From positions 421,408 to 485,407 of the forward strand of contig NZ_BLVP01000008.1 in NCBI RefSeq assembly GCF_013340305.1: a DNA stretch of 64,000 bases, written 5' to 3'. Position 1 is the stretch's first letter; each line of letters starts with the position of its first letter. Positions 42,516 to 51,411 of this stretch are shown here, one piece after another. A model generated the notes under the pieces. It was not told where the DNA came from, did no database searches, and was given only the letters and a program-made list of their open reading frames with translations. This stretch comes from Desulfovibrio psychrotolerans (GTDB lineage Bacteria; Desulfobacterota; Desulfovibrionia; Desulfovibrionales; Desulfovibrionaceae). A program made the position numbers and the translations under genes.

Positions 42516-42730
42516 CCGGGGATTGAGTCGGGCGGAGACGGACGAGCCGGACGAATATGGACGAGATGTGGACGAAGCCCGGAAGAAGCGGCGGACAGCC
42601 TGTGCGGGGAAGGCGAGCGGCAGGCGGAAGGGCGGCGCGGCGTGCCTTCCGGGGGCGGATACCGATGTTGGTGGGGCCGTAAGCACTGATGTTTTTGGGG
42701 AACGCTTTGTTGCAGCACAAAGGAGATGTC
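42516..42730 (+). other. Intergenic segment with GGACGA-type repeats
   Basis: The 215 bases between the SQD1-like gene and the next glycosyltransferase include four imperfect GGACGA copies at about 42539-42575, spaced about 11-13 bases. No gene is convincing. The next gene differs in composition, so this may be an old junction. Confidence 0.4.
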
Positions 42731-43705
42731 ATGTCTGTTCTTGTTTCCGTGATCATGCCTGCCTACAACAGTGAGCGGTTTATTGAGAAGGCGATTCTCA
42801 GCGTTGTTGCCGAGCAGGGAATGGATGATCTGGAACTGCTTGTGGTGGACGATTGGTCTTCAGACACGACATGGGAACTTGTTTCTGAGATGCAAAGGAC
42901 GTACCCGAATATATGGATCATGCGAAATGTGAGAAGAAAAGGGCCTGCCGGGGGGAGAAATACCGGACTTATGAATGCCAACGGAAAGTATATAAGCTTT
43001 CTTGATTCAGATGATGTATGGCTTCCCGGGCATCTCAAAAAGAGCATAGAATATTGCGAGCGAGATGGGGTTGATATCGTTTTTAATGATTTCTCCGTGG
43101 TTGATTATGAAACTGGAGAGCATCTTTTTAATTGGTTTGAAAGGAAGCCGCTTTTTCAGGCAATGGACAGGCGGCATGTTTCCGGATGCCTTTATGTGCT
43201 TGAAGGTGATGTGGTGAAAGTGCTGCTGAATGAATCGTTCATTCATATGCAGGCTTTGGTTGCCAAAGCGTCTGCCTTTGAAGGCATGTATTTTGATGAA
43301 GAAATGTTCTCTGTTGACGATTTGGATTTTTGTGTTCGGCTGAGCAGAAGAGGCGGGCATGTTATGGCCTGCGCCAATGATGTTACCGGAATATACAACA
43401 GGCACGCAGGCGGCATAACGGCTGCATCGCTGGATAGAAGTATCTGCTGTGTGGAGAATCATATCAAGCTGTTTGAGTCGTATATGCGTGATGAGGATTT
43501 TGCTCGGTACAGGAAGACGCTCCGGAAGCGTCTTGTTCAGGAGTATATGGAGCATGCGTACTGGATGCGGAAAAAGGGGAGGTTGGGTGATGCCGCCCGG
43601 TCTGCCCTGAGTGCTATGCGGTATGGTGCTGGTCTGGAGCCTGTGCGGGAGTTGTGCAAGGTGGGTTATTCTTCACTACAGAGCGCGTTGAGCGGTGGAC
43701 GATAG
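42731..43705 (+). CDS. Family 2 glycosyltransferase, atypical base composition
   Basis: The 324-residue soluble GT2 has VSVIMPAYNSERFIEKAILSV, VVDDWSSDTTWELV and FLDSDDVWLPGHLKKSIEYC, the GT-A DxD region. AAAGGAG is well placed before ATG 42731. Its DNA is visibly poorer in G+C than its neighbours and uses many AGA, ATA and AAA codons, suggesting separate acquisition. It may add a terminal or variable sugar. Donor unknown. Confidence 0.87.
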   Translation: MSVLVSVIMPAYNSERFIEKAILSVVAEQGMDDLELLVVDDWSSDTTWELVSEMQRTYPNIWIMRNVRRKGPAGGRNTGLMNANGKYISFLDSDDVWLPGHLKKSIEYCERDGVDIVFNDFSVVDYETGEHLFNWFERKPLFQAMDRRHVSGCLYVLEGDVVKVLLNESFIHMQALVAKASAFEGMYFDEEMFSVDDLDFCVRLSRRGGHVMACANDVTGIYNRHAGGITAASLDRSICCVENHIKLFESYMRDEDFARYRKTLRKRLVQEYMEHAYWMRKKGRLGDAARSALSAMRYGAGLEPVRELCKVGYSSLQSALSGGR

Positions 43706-43772
43706 GAACGGGGGCTGGGAACGGCGTGGCGTTGTGCCTTTGCCGTGCCCGCTGCCGGGGAAAGGAGCAGGT

Positions 43773-46052
43773 ATGGTGGTGTATCGGTTTGTTGGTGCAT
43801 GGGCGGCGCGTTTGCAGTGTGCGGTGTTGCTGACCGCTGTGCTCCTGTCCGTTTTTCCGGTGGTGGCGGGGGCAGCAGATGGCGTGTTTTCCGTGCGGGG
43901 CATAGGTGGCGGCGGCGGCATCTTTTCTCCTTCCGTGTCGCCGTTTGACAGGGATTTCATGCTGGTGGGCAGCGACATGAGCGGCGTGTACTACTCCCAC
44001 GACGGGGGAGAGAACTGGTCGCTGGTGCGCAGCGACAATATAAAGGATGTCGCCGGCTCCGCGCCGCCCGCCTATTTTCATGACCGGGTGTACTGGTATT
44101 CGCGGCTTTCGCCCATGGTGAGCGTGGATAAGGGCAAGGCGTGGAGCAATGTGCCGTGGCCGTGGAAACCGCGCAGGCATATTGTGGGCATGACCGCCGT
44201 GACCCCTGTGCGTGCCATGCCAGGCCAGCCAGACCGGACAGACCAGCCAGATCGGACAGGCCAGCCAGACAGGACAGAAAGGGCAGACTGGGCAGCCGTG
44301 CCGGGCGGTAAGCGGTATCTTTTTGTGGCCACCCGCGAGGACCTGTGGCGTTGCGATATTGATAAAGACAGATGGGACATGGTGCTGGAAGGGGACTGCC
44401 TGCCGCCCATAGTGCTGGGCGACGTGCTGATGGTTATGAGCGGCGGCCGCATGATGCGCTCTGATGACGCGGGGGATACGTGGCATCCGGTTAATGCGCC
44501 GATAGAAAGCGAGGGAGAGATGCAGGCGCTTGCCGGGTCGCATGACGGTGAACATGCCCTGCTGCTGGCCACGGTGAAGGACAGGGGGGTGTTCCGCTCC
44601 GTGGATTACGGGGCGGGCTGGCAACAGGTGGCGGAGTACGCGCATCAGGTCATTATCCAGATACCGGGCGGGCAGACCCGTGTGGCGTGGATGATGGAGA
44701 TTGACGGCATACGCGGCAAGCGGCTGTGGAAATCCGCTGACGGCGGAAGTCGCTGGGCGGAGGTTTTCCGGTATTCCGGGTTGCGGCAGAACGTTACCTA
44801 TTCATGGGTGCAGACACAGATGCGGTGGGGGTATTTTTTTACCAACAACGGATTCTATGCCTCCATGGCGGACCCGGACGTGGCGCTGGTGACGACGCAG
44901 GGTGATTTTTACATGACACGGGACGGCGGAGACTCGTGGAAGTTTTTGATAAACCGGCCCATGGGCCTGCTCGCGGACGGGAAGACCCCCCGGTTTGCGA
45001 GTGTGGGGCTGGAGATGACGACCTGTTTTCAGTATCTGGTCGACCCGTGGGAGCCTGAGAGGCACTATGTGGCGTTTACGGACATAGGGTTCATTCGCTC
45101 TGAGGACGGGGGCAGGACGTGGAGTTATGCCGCCAAAGGTTCCCCGTGGCCCAATACGTTTTACCGGGTGCGGTTTGACCCGCAGGTGCCGGGAAAGATG
45201 TATGCCGCAGCCGCCAACAGGCACGATATTCCCAATTGGTCGCAGCTTGCTGGGTGGAACAAGGCGTGGAACATAGGCGGGGTGGTTGTCTCGTCCGATT
45301 TTGGCACCACATGGGCACCCCTGAAAGGATTGCCCGAACTGCCGTGCACGGATGTGATTATCCATATGGATGCCCTGACCGGCAGCCGCGTGCTGTATGC
45401 GACCGTCTACGGGGCCGGCGTGTTTGTCTCGCGTGACGGCGGCGTGGTGTGGCAGAACATTACCGCCAATATGGACCCCAAGAATATGCATGCGCTGCGG
45501 CTTTGGCGTAATCCGCAAAACGGGAACCTGTTTTGCCTTGTGACAGCCAAGCGCGATGTGGTGGGCGGCAAGAATGTGATGACCCCCGGCGGACTGTGGA
45601 AGTCGGAGAATGACGGGCTTTCGTGGACCAATCTCATGCAGGGCACGCCGGTTATCTGGCCCACGGCATTTGTGGTGGACCCTGCGGATGAAGGCCGCAT
45701 CTTTGTGGCTGTGGCCAGTGTGCCGGGGAACAAACCCCATTTTGGCGGCGTGTGGCGCACAGAGGACGGGGGCAGGCGGTGGGCGCATGTGTTCAAGGCC
45801 TCAGACACCCGCTGGAGTTATGACAGGATGATGGCGGTGGCCCTGCATCCCGACGATGCCTCTCTTGTCTATTTGGGAGGGGCGCAGACGGGATTGTGGA
45901 TATCGCGCGACCGGGGCGGGACGTGGCGTAATGCGGAGTCGTTTCCGTTTGCCAGCGTGCAGGGGATAGACTTTCATCCCGCCGATGCCTCGCAGATGTT
46001 CCTGACCACCTTCGGGGCGGGTGCGTGGGTGGGGCCGCATCTGCCTGAATGA
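43773..46052 (+). CDS. Secreted Asp-box (BNR) beta-propeller protein
   Basis: From ATG 43773 (AAAGGAG upstream) the 759-residue product has a signal peptide (hydrophobic AVLLTAVLLSVFPVVAGA) and at least twelve Asp-box motifs of the form SxDxGxxW, such as SHDGGENW, SVDKGKAW, SDDAGDTW, TRDGGDSW, SEDGGRTW and SRDGGVVW. This means a tandem beta-propeller of the sialidase/VPS10/BNR type. Catalytic residues of a sialidase or glycoside hydrolase are not recognised. A short GQPDRT-type tandem insertion interrupts one loop (about 151-168). Such proteins in glycan loci may trim or bind the polymer. Confidence 0.83.
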   Translation: MVVYRFVGAWAARLQCAVLLTAVLLSVFPVVAGAADGVFSVRGIGGGGGIFSPSVSPFDRDFMLVGSDMSGVYYSHDGGENWSLVRSDNIKDVAGSAPPAYFHDRVYWYSRLSPMVSVDKGKAWSNVPWPWKPRRHIVGMTAVTPVRAMPGQPDRTDQPDRTGQPDRTERADWAAVPGGKRYLFVATREDLWRCDIDKDRWDMVLEGDCLPPIVLGDVLMVMSGGRMMRSDDAGDTWHPVNAPIESEGEMQALAGSHDGEHALLLATVKDRGVFRSVDYGAGWQQVAEYAHQVIIQIPGGQTRVAWMMEIDGIRGKRLWKSADGGSRWAEVFRYSGLRQNVTYSWVQTQMRWGYFFTNNGFYASMADPDVALVTTQGDFYMTRDGGDSWKFLINRPMGLLADGKTPRFASVGLEMTTCFQYLVDPWEPERHYVAFTDIGFIRSEDGGRTWSYAAKGSPWPNTFYRVRFDPQVPGKMYAAAANRHDIPNWSQLAGWNKAWNIGGVVVSSDFGTTWAPLKGLPELPCTDVIIHMDALTGSRVLYATVYGAGVFVSRDGGVVWQNITANMDPKNMHALRLWRNPQNGNLFCLVTAKRDVVGGKNVMTPGGLWKSENDGLSWTNLMQGTPVIWPTAFVVDPADEGRIFVAVASVPGNKPHFGGVWRTEDGGRRWAHVFKASDTRWSYDRMMAVALHPDDASLVYLGGAQTGLWISRDRGGTWRNAESFPFASVQGIDFHPADASQMFLTTFGAGAWVGPHLPE
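44225..44278 (+). repeat. 18-bp tandem repeat inside the BNR gene
   Basis: Three copies of an 18-base unit (CCAGCCAGACCGGACAGA and variants) in frame encode the GQPDRT-like repeat. Because the unit is a multiple of three, copy-number change would keep the frame and vary a surface loop. Confidence 0.75.
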
Positions 46053-46142
46053 TGCACGGACGGGGTTGAGTGCGCGAGTCCGGCGTGTTGCGGGGAACGC
46101 AGGCGATGGAATGCGGCTGGCGGGCGGCGAAAGGAGACGGGC

Positions 46143-46712
46143 GTGGGAGAGAGTTGGGAAGGTACGCGGGCAGCCATTGCGGCTGACCTGTTCCGATACG
46201 GCGGAGCGCGGGGCATGGGGGGGCTGTGGCGGACCATGCGTCGGGAACCCGGCCTGCGGCTGATGGTTTACAAGCGGCTTGCCGTGTGGAGCCGCAGGGA
46301 TTTTCTGCCGCTGTACGGAGTGTTCCGGTACCTCTTTGGGGCCTTGTGCCGCAGGTGCTGTGTGGAGATGTGTGTGAACATGCGGGTGGGCGTGGGCATA
46401 TATATAAGCCACTGTCACGGCATAACGCTGCACGGGGAGAGTGTGCTGGGGGATAACGTGAATATTAGCCAGAACGTGACGCTGGGGCAGGCGAACCGGG
46501 GCGGGCACATGGGGGTGCCCACAATCGGCAGCCGTGTGTATGTGGGACCGGGGGCGGTGGTGGCGGGCAAGGTGGCGGTGGGCAGCAACGTGCTTATCTC
46601 CGCCAACAGTCTGGTGACCAGAGATGTGCCCGATAATGCCGTTGTGCTGGGGGTTCCGGCGCAGGTGGTTTCGGACAAGGGAGCCGCCGGGTATGTGGAA
46701 CATATGGTCTGA
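46143..46712 (+). CDS. CysE-like beta-helix O-acetyltransferase
   Basis: The 189-residue protein (GTG start, AAAGGAG upstream) has a helical N-terminus (YGVFRYLFGALCRRCCVEM) and hexapeptide turns GIYISHCHGITLHGESVLGDN, then NISQNVTLGQANRGG and GVPTIGSRVYVGPGAVVAG. The pattern is of serine O-acetyltransferases, but its setting between glycan genes argues for a sugar acetyltransferase, like the CysE-like enzymes in capsule loci. The His in SHCHG is the usual catalytic one. Confidence 0.84.
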   Translation: MGESWEGTRAAIAADLFRYGGARGMGGLWRTMRREPGLRLMVYKRLAVWSRRDFLPLYGVFRYLFGALCRRCCVEMCVNMRVGVGIYISHCHGITLHGESVLGDNVNISQNVTLGQANRGGHMGVPTIGSRVYVGPGAVVAGKVAVGSNVLISANSLVTRDVPDNAVVLGVPAQVVSDKGAAGYVEHMV

Positions 46713-46736
46713 AGAGGGAAAGGGGGCGGGAGCAGT

Positions 46737-47744
46737 ATGCGAAAAGAATTTTTGAACTACATAAACAATTTTAGAGGTATAGCCATATTGTACATTGTGC
46801 TTGGTCATTGTCTTTCTGCCTTTGACTGGAGTGCGAACCGGGTGGTTGCGGACGTGGTGCACGTGGTGTTCACGAACGGAACGGTGTTGTTCGTTTTTAT
46901 TGCTGGCTATCTCTTTCAGTACCTTTCTTACAAATACAACTACGGCAAGTATTTGAAGTCAAAATTTTTGAATGTGGGTATGCCGTATGTGATCATGTCT
47001 GTTCCCGGAGTACTCTATTTTACTCTTTTCGCTCAGCGTGCAGGAATGGAATATGTGAACGAATGGCCATGGCTGCTGCGGGTGGTGGAATTTTATCTTG
47101 TGGGGGCACAGCTTGTGCCGTTCTGGTTCATTCCCATGATTTTTATCCACTTCTTCCTTTCTCCATTTTATATACATGGCGACAGGCGTGGCTGGCTGTA
47201 TTACCTGCTCCCGCTATTTTTTATCATCGGCCTTTTTGTGTGGCGGGGTGGTCCGTATCAGTTGCAGTCGTATCTGCATTATGCCTTTGTGTACTTTTTT
47301 GGCATGTTCCTGTGCAGGTATCGAGAGCGCTTTAATCCTATTCTCAGCAGGGGAGATGTGCTGCTGCTACTGTTTTTTACAGTGACGGCGCTGGGGCTTC
47401 TTGAATACGGCTCTGATTTTCAGAGTATGTACGCCAAGCGGTTGAATTTTGTGCAGCATATTGTGCAGTGTCCTTTCTACATCGGGCTGCTGGTCCGTTT
47501 TGAACATGTTATCGGCAAGAGGATGGACCTGTTTGCCACCATGAGCTTCGGCATCTTTTTTGTGCACAGCTATTTGATAAGCGTCTTCAAGCTTGTGGTG
47601 AATCGGGCCGGGGGTGGGGCAACGGAGGGGAGCGTCTTTTTGCTCATGCTGTTTTATGCGGCGATTCTGGGCACGAGCATGCTCTTTGTCATGAGCGTTA
47701 AACGCATTTTCGGCAAACACAGCCGGATGGTGTGCGGCAGCTGA
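46737..47744 (+). CDS. Acyltransferase family 3 membrane protein (OafA/NolL type)
   Basis: The 335-residue protein has about ten membrane helices and the N-terminal family motif NNFRGIAILYIVLGHCLSAFD (R and H of the Acyltransferase 3 family). It moves acyl groups, often acetyl, across the membrane onto glycans. The first 600 bases are AT-richer than the locus average. GGGAG lies before the ATG. It is one of two such enzymes here, next to a GT2 gene. Confidence 0.85.
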   Translation: MRKEFLNYINNFRGIAILYIVLGHCLSAFDWSANRVVADVVHVVFTNGTVLFVFIAGYLFQYLSYKYNYGKYLKSKFLNVGMPYVIMSVPGVLYFTLFAQRAGMEYVNEWPWLLRVVEFYLVGAQLVPFWFIPMIFIHFFLSPFYIHGDRRGWLYYLLPLFFIIGLFVWRGGPYQLQSYLHYAFVYFFGMFLCRYRERFNPILSRGDVLLLLFFTVTALGLLEYGSDFQSMYAKRLNFVQHIVQCPFYIGLLVRFEHVIGKRMDLFATMSFGIFFVHSYLISVFKLVVNRAGGGATEGSVFLLMLFYAAILGTSMLFVMSVKRIFGKHSRMVCGS

Positions 47745-47756
47745 CCGGAGGCTTGT

Positions 47757-48815
47757 GTGAGCGGCAACGATACCCCCTTGGTGACGGTGATTATGCCCGC
47801 CTACAACGCCGGGGCGTTTATAGGCGAGAGCATCGCCAGCGTGCTTGCGCAGCAGGAGGTCTCTTTTGAACTGCTGGTTGTGGACGACTGCTCGACCGAT
47901 GACACGTCTGCTCGGGTGGCGGCGTTTGACGATGCGCGTATCCGGCTGGTGCGCATGGCTGTAAACGGCGGGGTGAGCGCGGCGACCAACAGGGGGATGC
48001 AGCTTGCACGGGGCAGCTATTATGCCCGTCTGGATGCGGATGACCTGATGCTGCCGGGGCGGCTTGCCCGGCAGGCAGCGTTTATGGAGGCTCATCCGCA
48101 GACGGGGTGCTGCGGCGGCGCGGTGGAGGTGTTCGGCGAGGGGCTGGAACCGTACCGGGTGGCATATCCGCAGAGCGATTCGGCCATTCGGTGTGCCATG
48201 CTGTTCGGCAATCCTTATGCGCATTCTTCGCTTATGGTGCGCATGGATGCGGTGCGGCAGACCGGGGTTATGTACGACGAAACACTGCGTCAGGCCGAGG
48301 ATTACGATTTTATAGAGCGGCTGTCGCACGGCACGGGGCTTGCGAACCTGCCTGAGGTGCTTGTCCGGTACCGCAGGCATGCAGGGCAGGTGACGGAACA
48401 GCAGGGGCGCGCCATGCGGGAAAAGCGCGGGGTGGTGCGCAGCCGGTATTCGCGGCGCGTGTTTCCCGGACTGCTGCCGGAACAGGTGCTCCTGCACGAT
48501 ATTCTGGCGGAGACGGATACGCCTGTGGACAGCGTGGCCGTGCCGGAAATCGGAGAACTTTTGCAGTATTACGCCCGCACGGGCGCGGAGCGTTTTGGGA
48601 TTGAACGGCGCGATCTGGAGCGGACGGTTGCCGTGAAGTGGCTGAATGTGTGCCACCGAGCCGGATTGGGCGCGCGCGGGGTGTGGGGCTATTTTGCCTC
48701 TCCTCTGCGGCGGCTGGGACCGCCCAAGTATGCCGGGGAGGCGGCTCTGGTGGCGAAATGGCTGCGCAGGGCTGTTGCGGGGTGGAAGCAGGAGGCGGCG
48801 CATGAGCGGGTCTGA
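47757..48815 (+). CDS. Family 2 glycosyltransferase
   Basis: The 352-residue soluble GT2 (GTG start, CGGAGG upstream) has VTVIMPAYNAGAFIGESIASVLAQ, VVDDCSTDDTSARV and YARLDADDLMLPGRLARQ with the DADD metal-binding site, then RQAEDYDFIERL in the acceptor region. About 110 C-terminal residues extend beyond the catalytic core. Its 3' end overlaps the next acyltransferase by 14 bases. Confidence 0.9.
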   Translation: MSGNDTPLVTVIMPAYNAGAFIGESIASVLAQQEVSFELLVVDDCSTDDTSARVAAFDDARIRLVRMAVNGGVSAATNRGMQLARGSYYARLDADDLMLPGRLARQAAFMEAHPQTGCCGGAVEVFGEGLEPYRVAYPQSDSAIRCAMLFGNPYAHSSLMVRMDAVRQTGVMYDETLRQAEDYDFIERLSHGTGLANLPEVLVRYRRHAGQVTEQQGRAMREKRGVVRSRYSRRVFPGLLPEQVLLHDILAETDTPVDSVAVPEIGELLQYYARTGAERFGIERRDLERTVAVKWLNVCHRAGLGARGVWGYFASPLRRLGPPKYAGEAALVAKWLRRAVAGWKQEAAHERV

Positions 48816-49830
48816 GAAGCTTGCAACGTCATATTTTTGGAACGGCGCGCGGGAGTTGCAGGCTTCCCGGGCTGAACGTCTGGTCTGGGCAGACAATACG
48901 CGCGGCATGGCGATTGTTCTTGTGGTGCTGGGGCATGCGTTCATCCCGGAGGCGGCCAAGGCTGTCATTTACGGTTTTCATATGCATCTGTTCTTTTTTC
49001 TCTCCGGGGCTTTTTTTTCGCCCGGTCGTTCCTTCATGCAATTTACTGTGAACAAGGCGCGTACGCTCATGCTGCCCTACCTGTTCTTCGGGCTGGTGGC
49101 ATGGGGGATATGGATTTTACGGGTAACGGTGCTGCACGGGGGAGAGCCGGGGGCGTATCTTTTTCAACCGCTCCGGGATTTGCTCATGCTGGGGCAGTAC
49201 TGGTTTTTGCCTGTGCTGTTTGTGGTTTCGCTTCTGTTCCGGCAGTTGTACCCTTGGGTGAGCATAACGGTTCTGCCGGTGCTGGTTGCCGGGTGCGCCC
49301 TGCTGCACCATCTTTTTGAGGGGTATGCCCTTGTGCCGTATGCCGGTACCTTGGTGCACGCCATGAACGCGCTGGGGTTCTATGCTGCCGGGTATGTTTA
49401 CCGCAGCTACGGATTGCAGGTGCGCGCGGCTGTTGCGGTGGCAGCCGCTGTGGTTTTTGCGCTGTCATTTCACTGGGGGTATCCTGCCTACGGCATGGAA
49501 ACCATAGGCCATGTGGACAACTACGCCTATGCCTACCTGCTGGCCTTTTGCGGCATTCTGCTGGCCATATTCGCAGGCGGCTGCATGCCCCGTAACGCAG
49601 TGTTTTCCTTTCTTGGGGCCAACAGCCTGCTCATATACCTGCTGCACGGGTATCCCGGTGCCATTTCTTCCCGCCTGTTCGCTTTGCTGGGCATAACCCC
49701 CGCTCTGCTGCCTCCCATGGGATTCGGGCTGCTGCAGACCGTGGTGAATCTGCTGCTGCTCACGCCCGCCCTTATCGTGGTGAACCGCTATATGCCGTGG
49801 ACACTGGGAAGGAGCGGGGGACGGCAATGA
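48802..49830 (+). CDS. Acyltransferase family 3 membrane protein
   Basis: The 342-residue protein has the family motif WADNTRGMAIVLVVLGHAF and about ten membrane helices, with the second conserved His-Phe segment (YGFHMHLFFFLSGAFF). It shares no close similarity with the family-3 protein at 46737, so the two likely act on different positions. ATGA overlap with the SGNH hydrolase gene suggests an acyl transfer/removal or relay pair. Confidence 0.86.
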   Translation: MSGSEKLATSYFWNGARELQASRAERLVWADNTRGMAIVLVVLGHAFIPEAAKAVIYGFHMHLFFFLSGAFFSPGRSFMQFTVNKARTLMLPYLFFGLVAWGIWILRVTVLHGGEPGAYLFQPLRDLLMLGQYWFLPVLFVVSLLFRQLYPWVSITVLPVLVAGCALLHHLFEGYALVPYAGTLVHAMNALGFYAAGYVYRSYGLQVRAAVAVAAAVVFALSFHWGYPAYGMETIGHVDNYAYAYLLAFCGILLAIFAGGCMPRNAVFSFLGANSLLIYLLHGYPGAISSRLFALLGITPALLPPMGFGLLQTVVNLLLLTPALIVVNRYMPWTLGRSGGRQ

Positions 49831-50543
49831 GCCATTCCGGCGCAGGGTACGGCTGGAGAATGCTCATTGCGGGCGTGTTGCTGCTTCTGGTGACGAGTGC
49901 AGCCGCAGGGACGCGTCTGGCAGCTGATAATCGCGCGTGGGAGACATTGGCTGCGGCGTGCGGCGTGTACAGGCACAGGTCGGTGGTGTTGTTCGGAGAT
50001 TCCCTGATGGCGCAGATGTCGCTGGCCCGGCACTTCGGGCTTGCTCCGTACAGGAACCGTTCCGTTTCCGGGCGGCTTGCCGTGGATGCGCTGCCGGACC
50101 TTGTGAAGGCAGCGGCAGAAGCCACGGATATAGTTATTTTGCTGGGTACCAACGATCTGGGGACCGGTGTTTCGCCGGAGGAAACGGTAGCCGCCGTGGA
50201 ACGGCTGGGACTGGCGGCACGTCATGCCGGTTGCAGGGTGGTGGTGTGCAGCGTGCTGCCTGTTTCCGGTGAGCATCTGGCCACCCGTTCGCCGCAGGTG
50301 CTGGAGCAGGTGAACAGAGAATTAGCCGCCATGTGCGGGCGGAACGGATTACTTTTTGCGGAGATAGCGCCCTGTTTTGCGGACGGGCAAGGCCGCCTGC
50401 GGAAGGAATTTTCGTCAGACGGGTTACACCTTAGCCCGCCCGGACAGGCACTGCTTGCCGTGATGGTGCGACGGGCCGTGGGCATGGAATATGCGGACGG
50501 TGCACTACCGGAAACGCTTTGCGGCAGGTCTAACGACAAGTGA
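49827..50543 (+). CDS. SGNH/GDSL-family hydrolase, secreted or membrane-anchored
   Basis: The 238-residue protein has an N-terminal signal/anchor (MLIAGVLLLLVTSAAAG) and the blocks of SGNH hydrolases: block I VVLFGDSLM (nucleophile Ser), block III LLGTNDLG and block V SSDGLHLSPPGQ (Asp and His). It should be periplasmic and de-acylate the glycan or act with the adjacent OafA-like enzyme in O-acylation, as in known acyltransferase-SGNH pairs. The start overlaps the previous stop by ATGA. Confidence 0.88.
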   Translation: MSHSGAGYGWRMLIAGVLLLLVTSAAAGTRLAADNRAWETLAAACGVYRHRSVVLFGDSLMAQMSLARHFGLAPYRNRSVSGRLAVDALPDLVKAAAEATDIVILLGTNDLGTGVSPEETVAAVERLGLAARHAGCRVVVCSVLPVSGEHLATRSPQVLEQVNRELAAMCGRNGLLFAEIAPCFADGQGRLRKEFSSDGLHLSPPGQALLAVMVRRAVGMEYADGALPETLCGRSNDK

Positions 50544-50720
50544 CGGGTTCCGGTGCCTGTTTAAGCGTATTGCCTGTGAAACGGAACAGGCCGTTCTGCC
50601 GCCGGAGCGGGCCTGAAGGTGATGAGGGCAGCGGTTAAGACAGTGATGCAGGCGGCGCAAAAGCGCAGGGTCCGCAGGGTAGGGAATCTGTCATGTGGTG
50701 GAAGACGGCGGAGGATGACA

Positions 50721-51320
50721 ATGGGGAAGCTTGGGGAGTTGGGGAGACTTGTGTGCAGAGGGGAGGTGCCCTTCATTCTGAGGCGGGTACGGAACCGTAT
50801 GTATGCCGTATGGCATATGGAGCTGCTGGAAGCGGCCCGGACAGAACCTCTTGGTGTCCGTGTGCCGGAGGGCATGACCATACGGGACGCCGGGGCGGAG
50901 GATGTGCCCGCCATAGCCCGTATATGGCCTGAATCGTTTATGCCGTCCGGCTTGCGGCATGCCGATGCGGCGTCTGTGATAACCAAGCATATGAATGAGG
51001 CTATGGGCTGTTATGTGCTTGAGGATTCGGGCCGGGTGGTGAGCGTGCTGTTTATCAAGGATGCGTATGCATGGAACCGGGAACCGGCGATTGAGATAGC
51101 CAAGTGCGCAACCGATGACGCATGCCGGGGACAGGGGTTGATCGGCTACCTGATACGGCATGCCGTGAGTGCGGCAGGAGAGGGATGCAGGGTTTTTGCG
51201 CAGGTGATGAAAGGAAACCATGCATCTGTACGGTCTTTTGCAAAGGCGGGGTTCAGGTCCGCCGGTGTGCTTGAATCGCGGTATCTTCTGGGGCTTACGA
51301 GGTACAGAATAGTGCCGTGA
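50721..51320 (+). CDS. GNAT-family acetyltransferase
   Basis: From ATG 50721 (GGAGG upstream) the product has 199 residues. GNAT features are MTIRDAGAEDVPAIARIW, the acetyl-CoA site KCATDDACRGQGLIGYLIRH and QVMKGNHASVRSFAKAGFRSAG. The first 50 residues are a basic helix (LRRVRNRMYAVWHMELLEAA). It probably acetylates a sugar amino group or an amino acid attached to the glycan; this is inference from context. Confidence 0.82.
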   Translation: MGKLGELGRLVCRGEVPFILRRVRNRMYAVWHMELLEAARTEPLGVRVPEGMTIRDAGAEDVPAIARIWPESFMPSGLRHADAASVITKHMNEAMGCYVLEDSGRVVSVLFIKDAYAWNREPAIEIAKCATDDACRGQGLIGYLIRHAVSAAGEGCRVFAQVMKGNHASVRSFAKAGFRSAGVLESRYLLGLTRYRIVP

Positions 51321-51411
51321 TGACACAGCGGGCGTGACGGCACGGCCACTGTCCGTTTTCTTATGGCACTTTATTGTTTCGGAGCAGGCGGGCAACGGAG
51401 AGGGAGAGGGT

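Noticed and set aside
46143-46712. Housekeeping serine acetyltransferase for cysteine synthesis
   Set aside because: Position inside the glycan locus and lack of a cysK neighbour favour a sugar acetyltransferase, although the fold is CysE-like.
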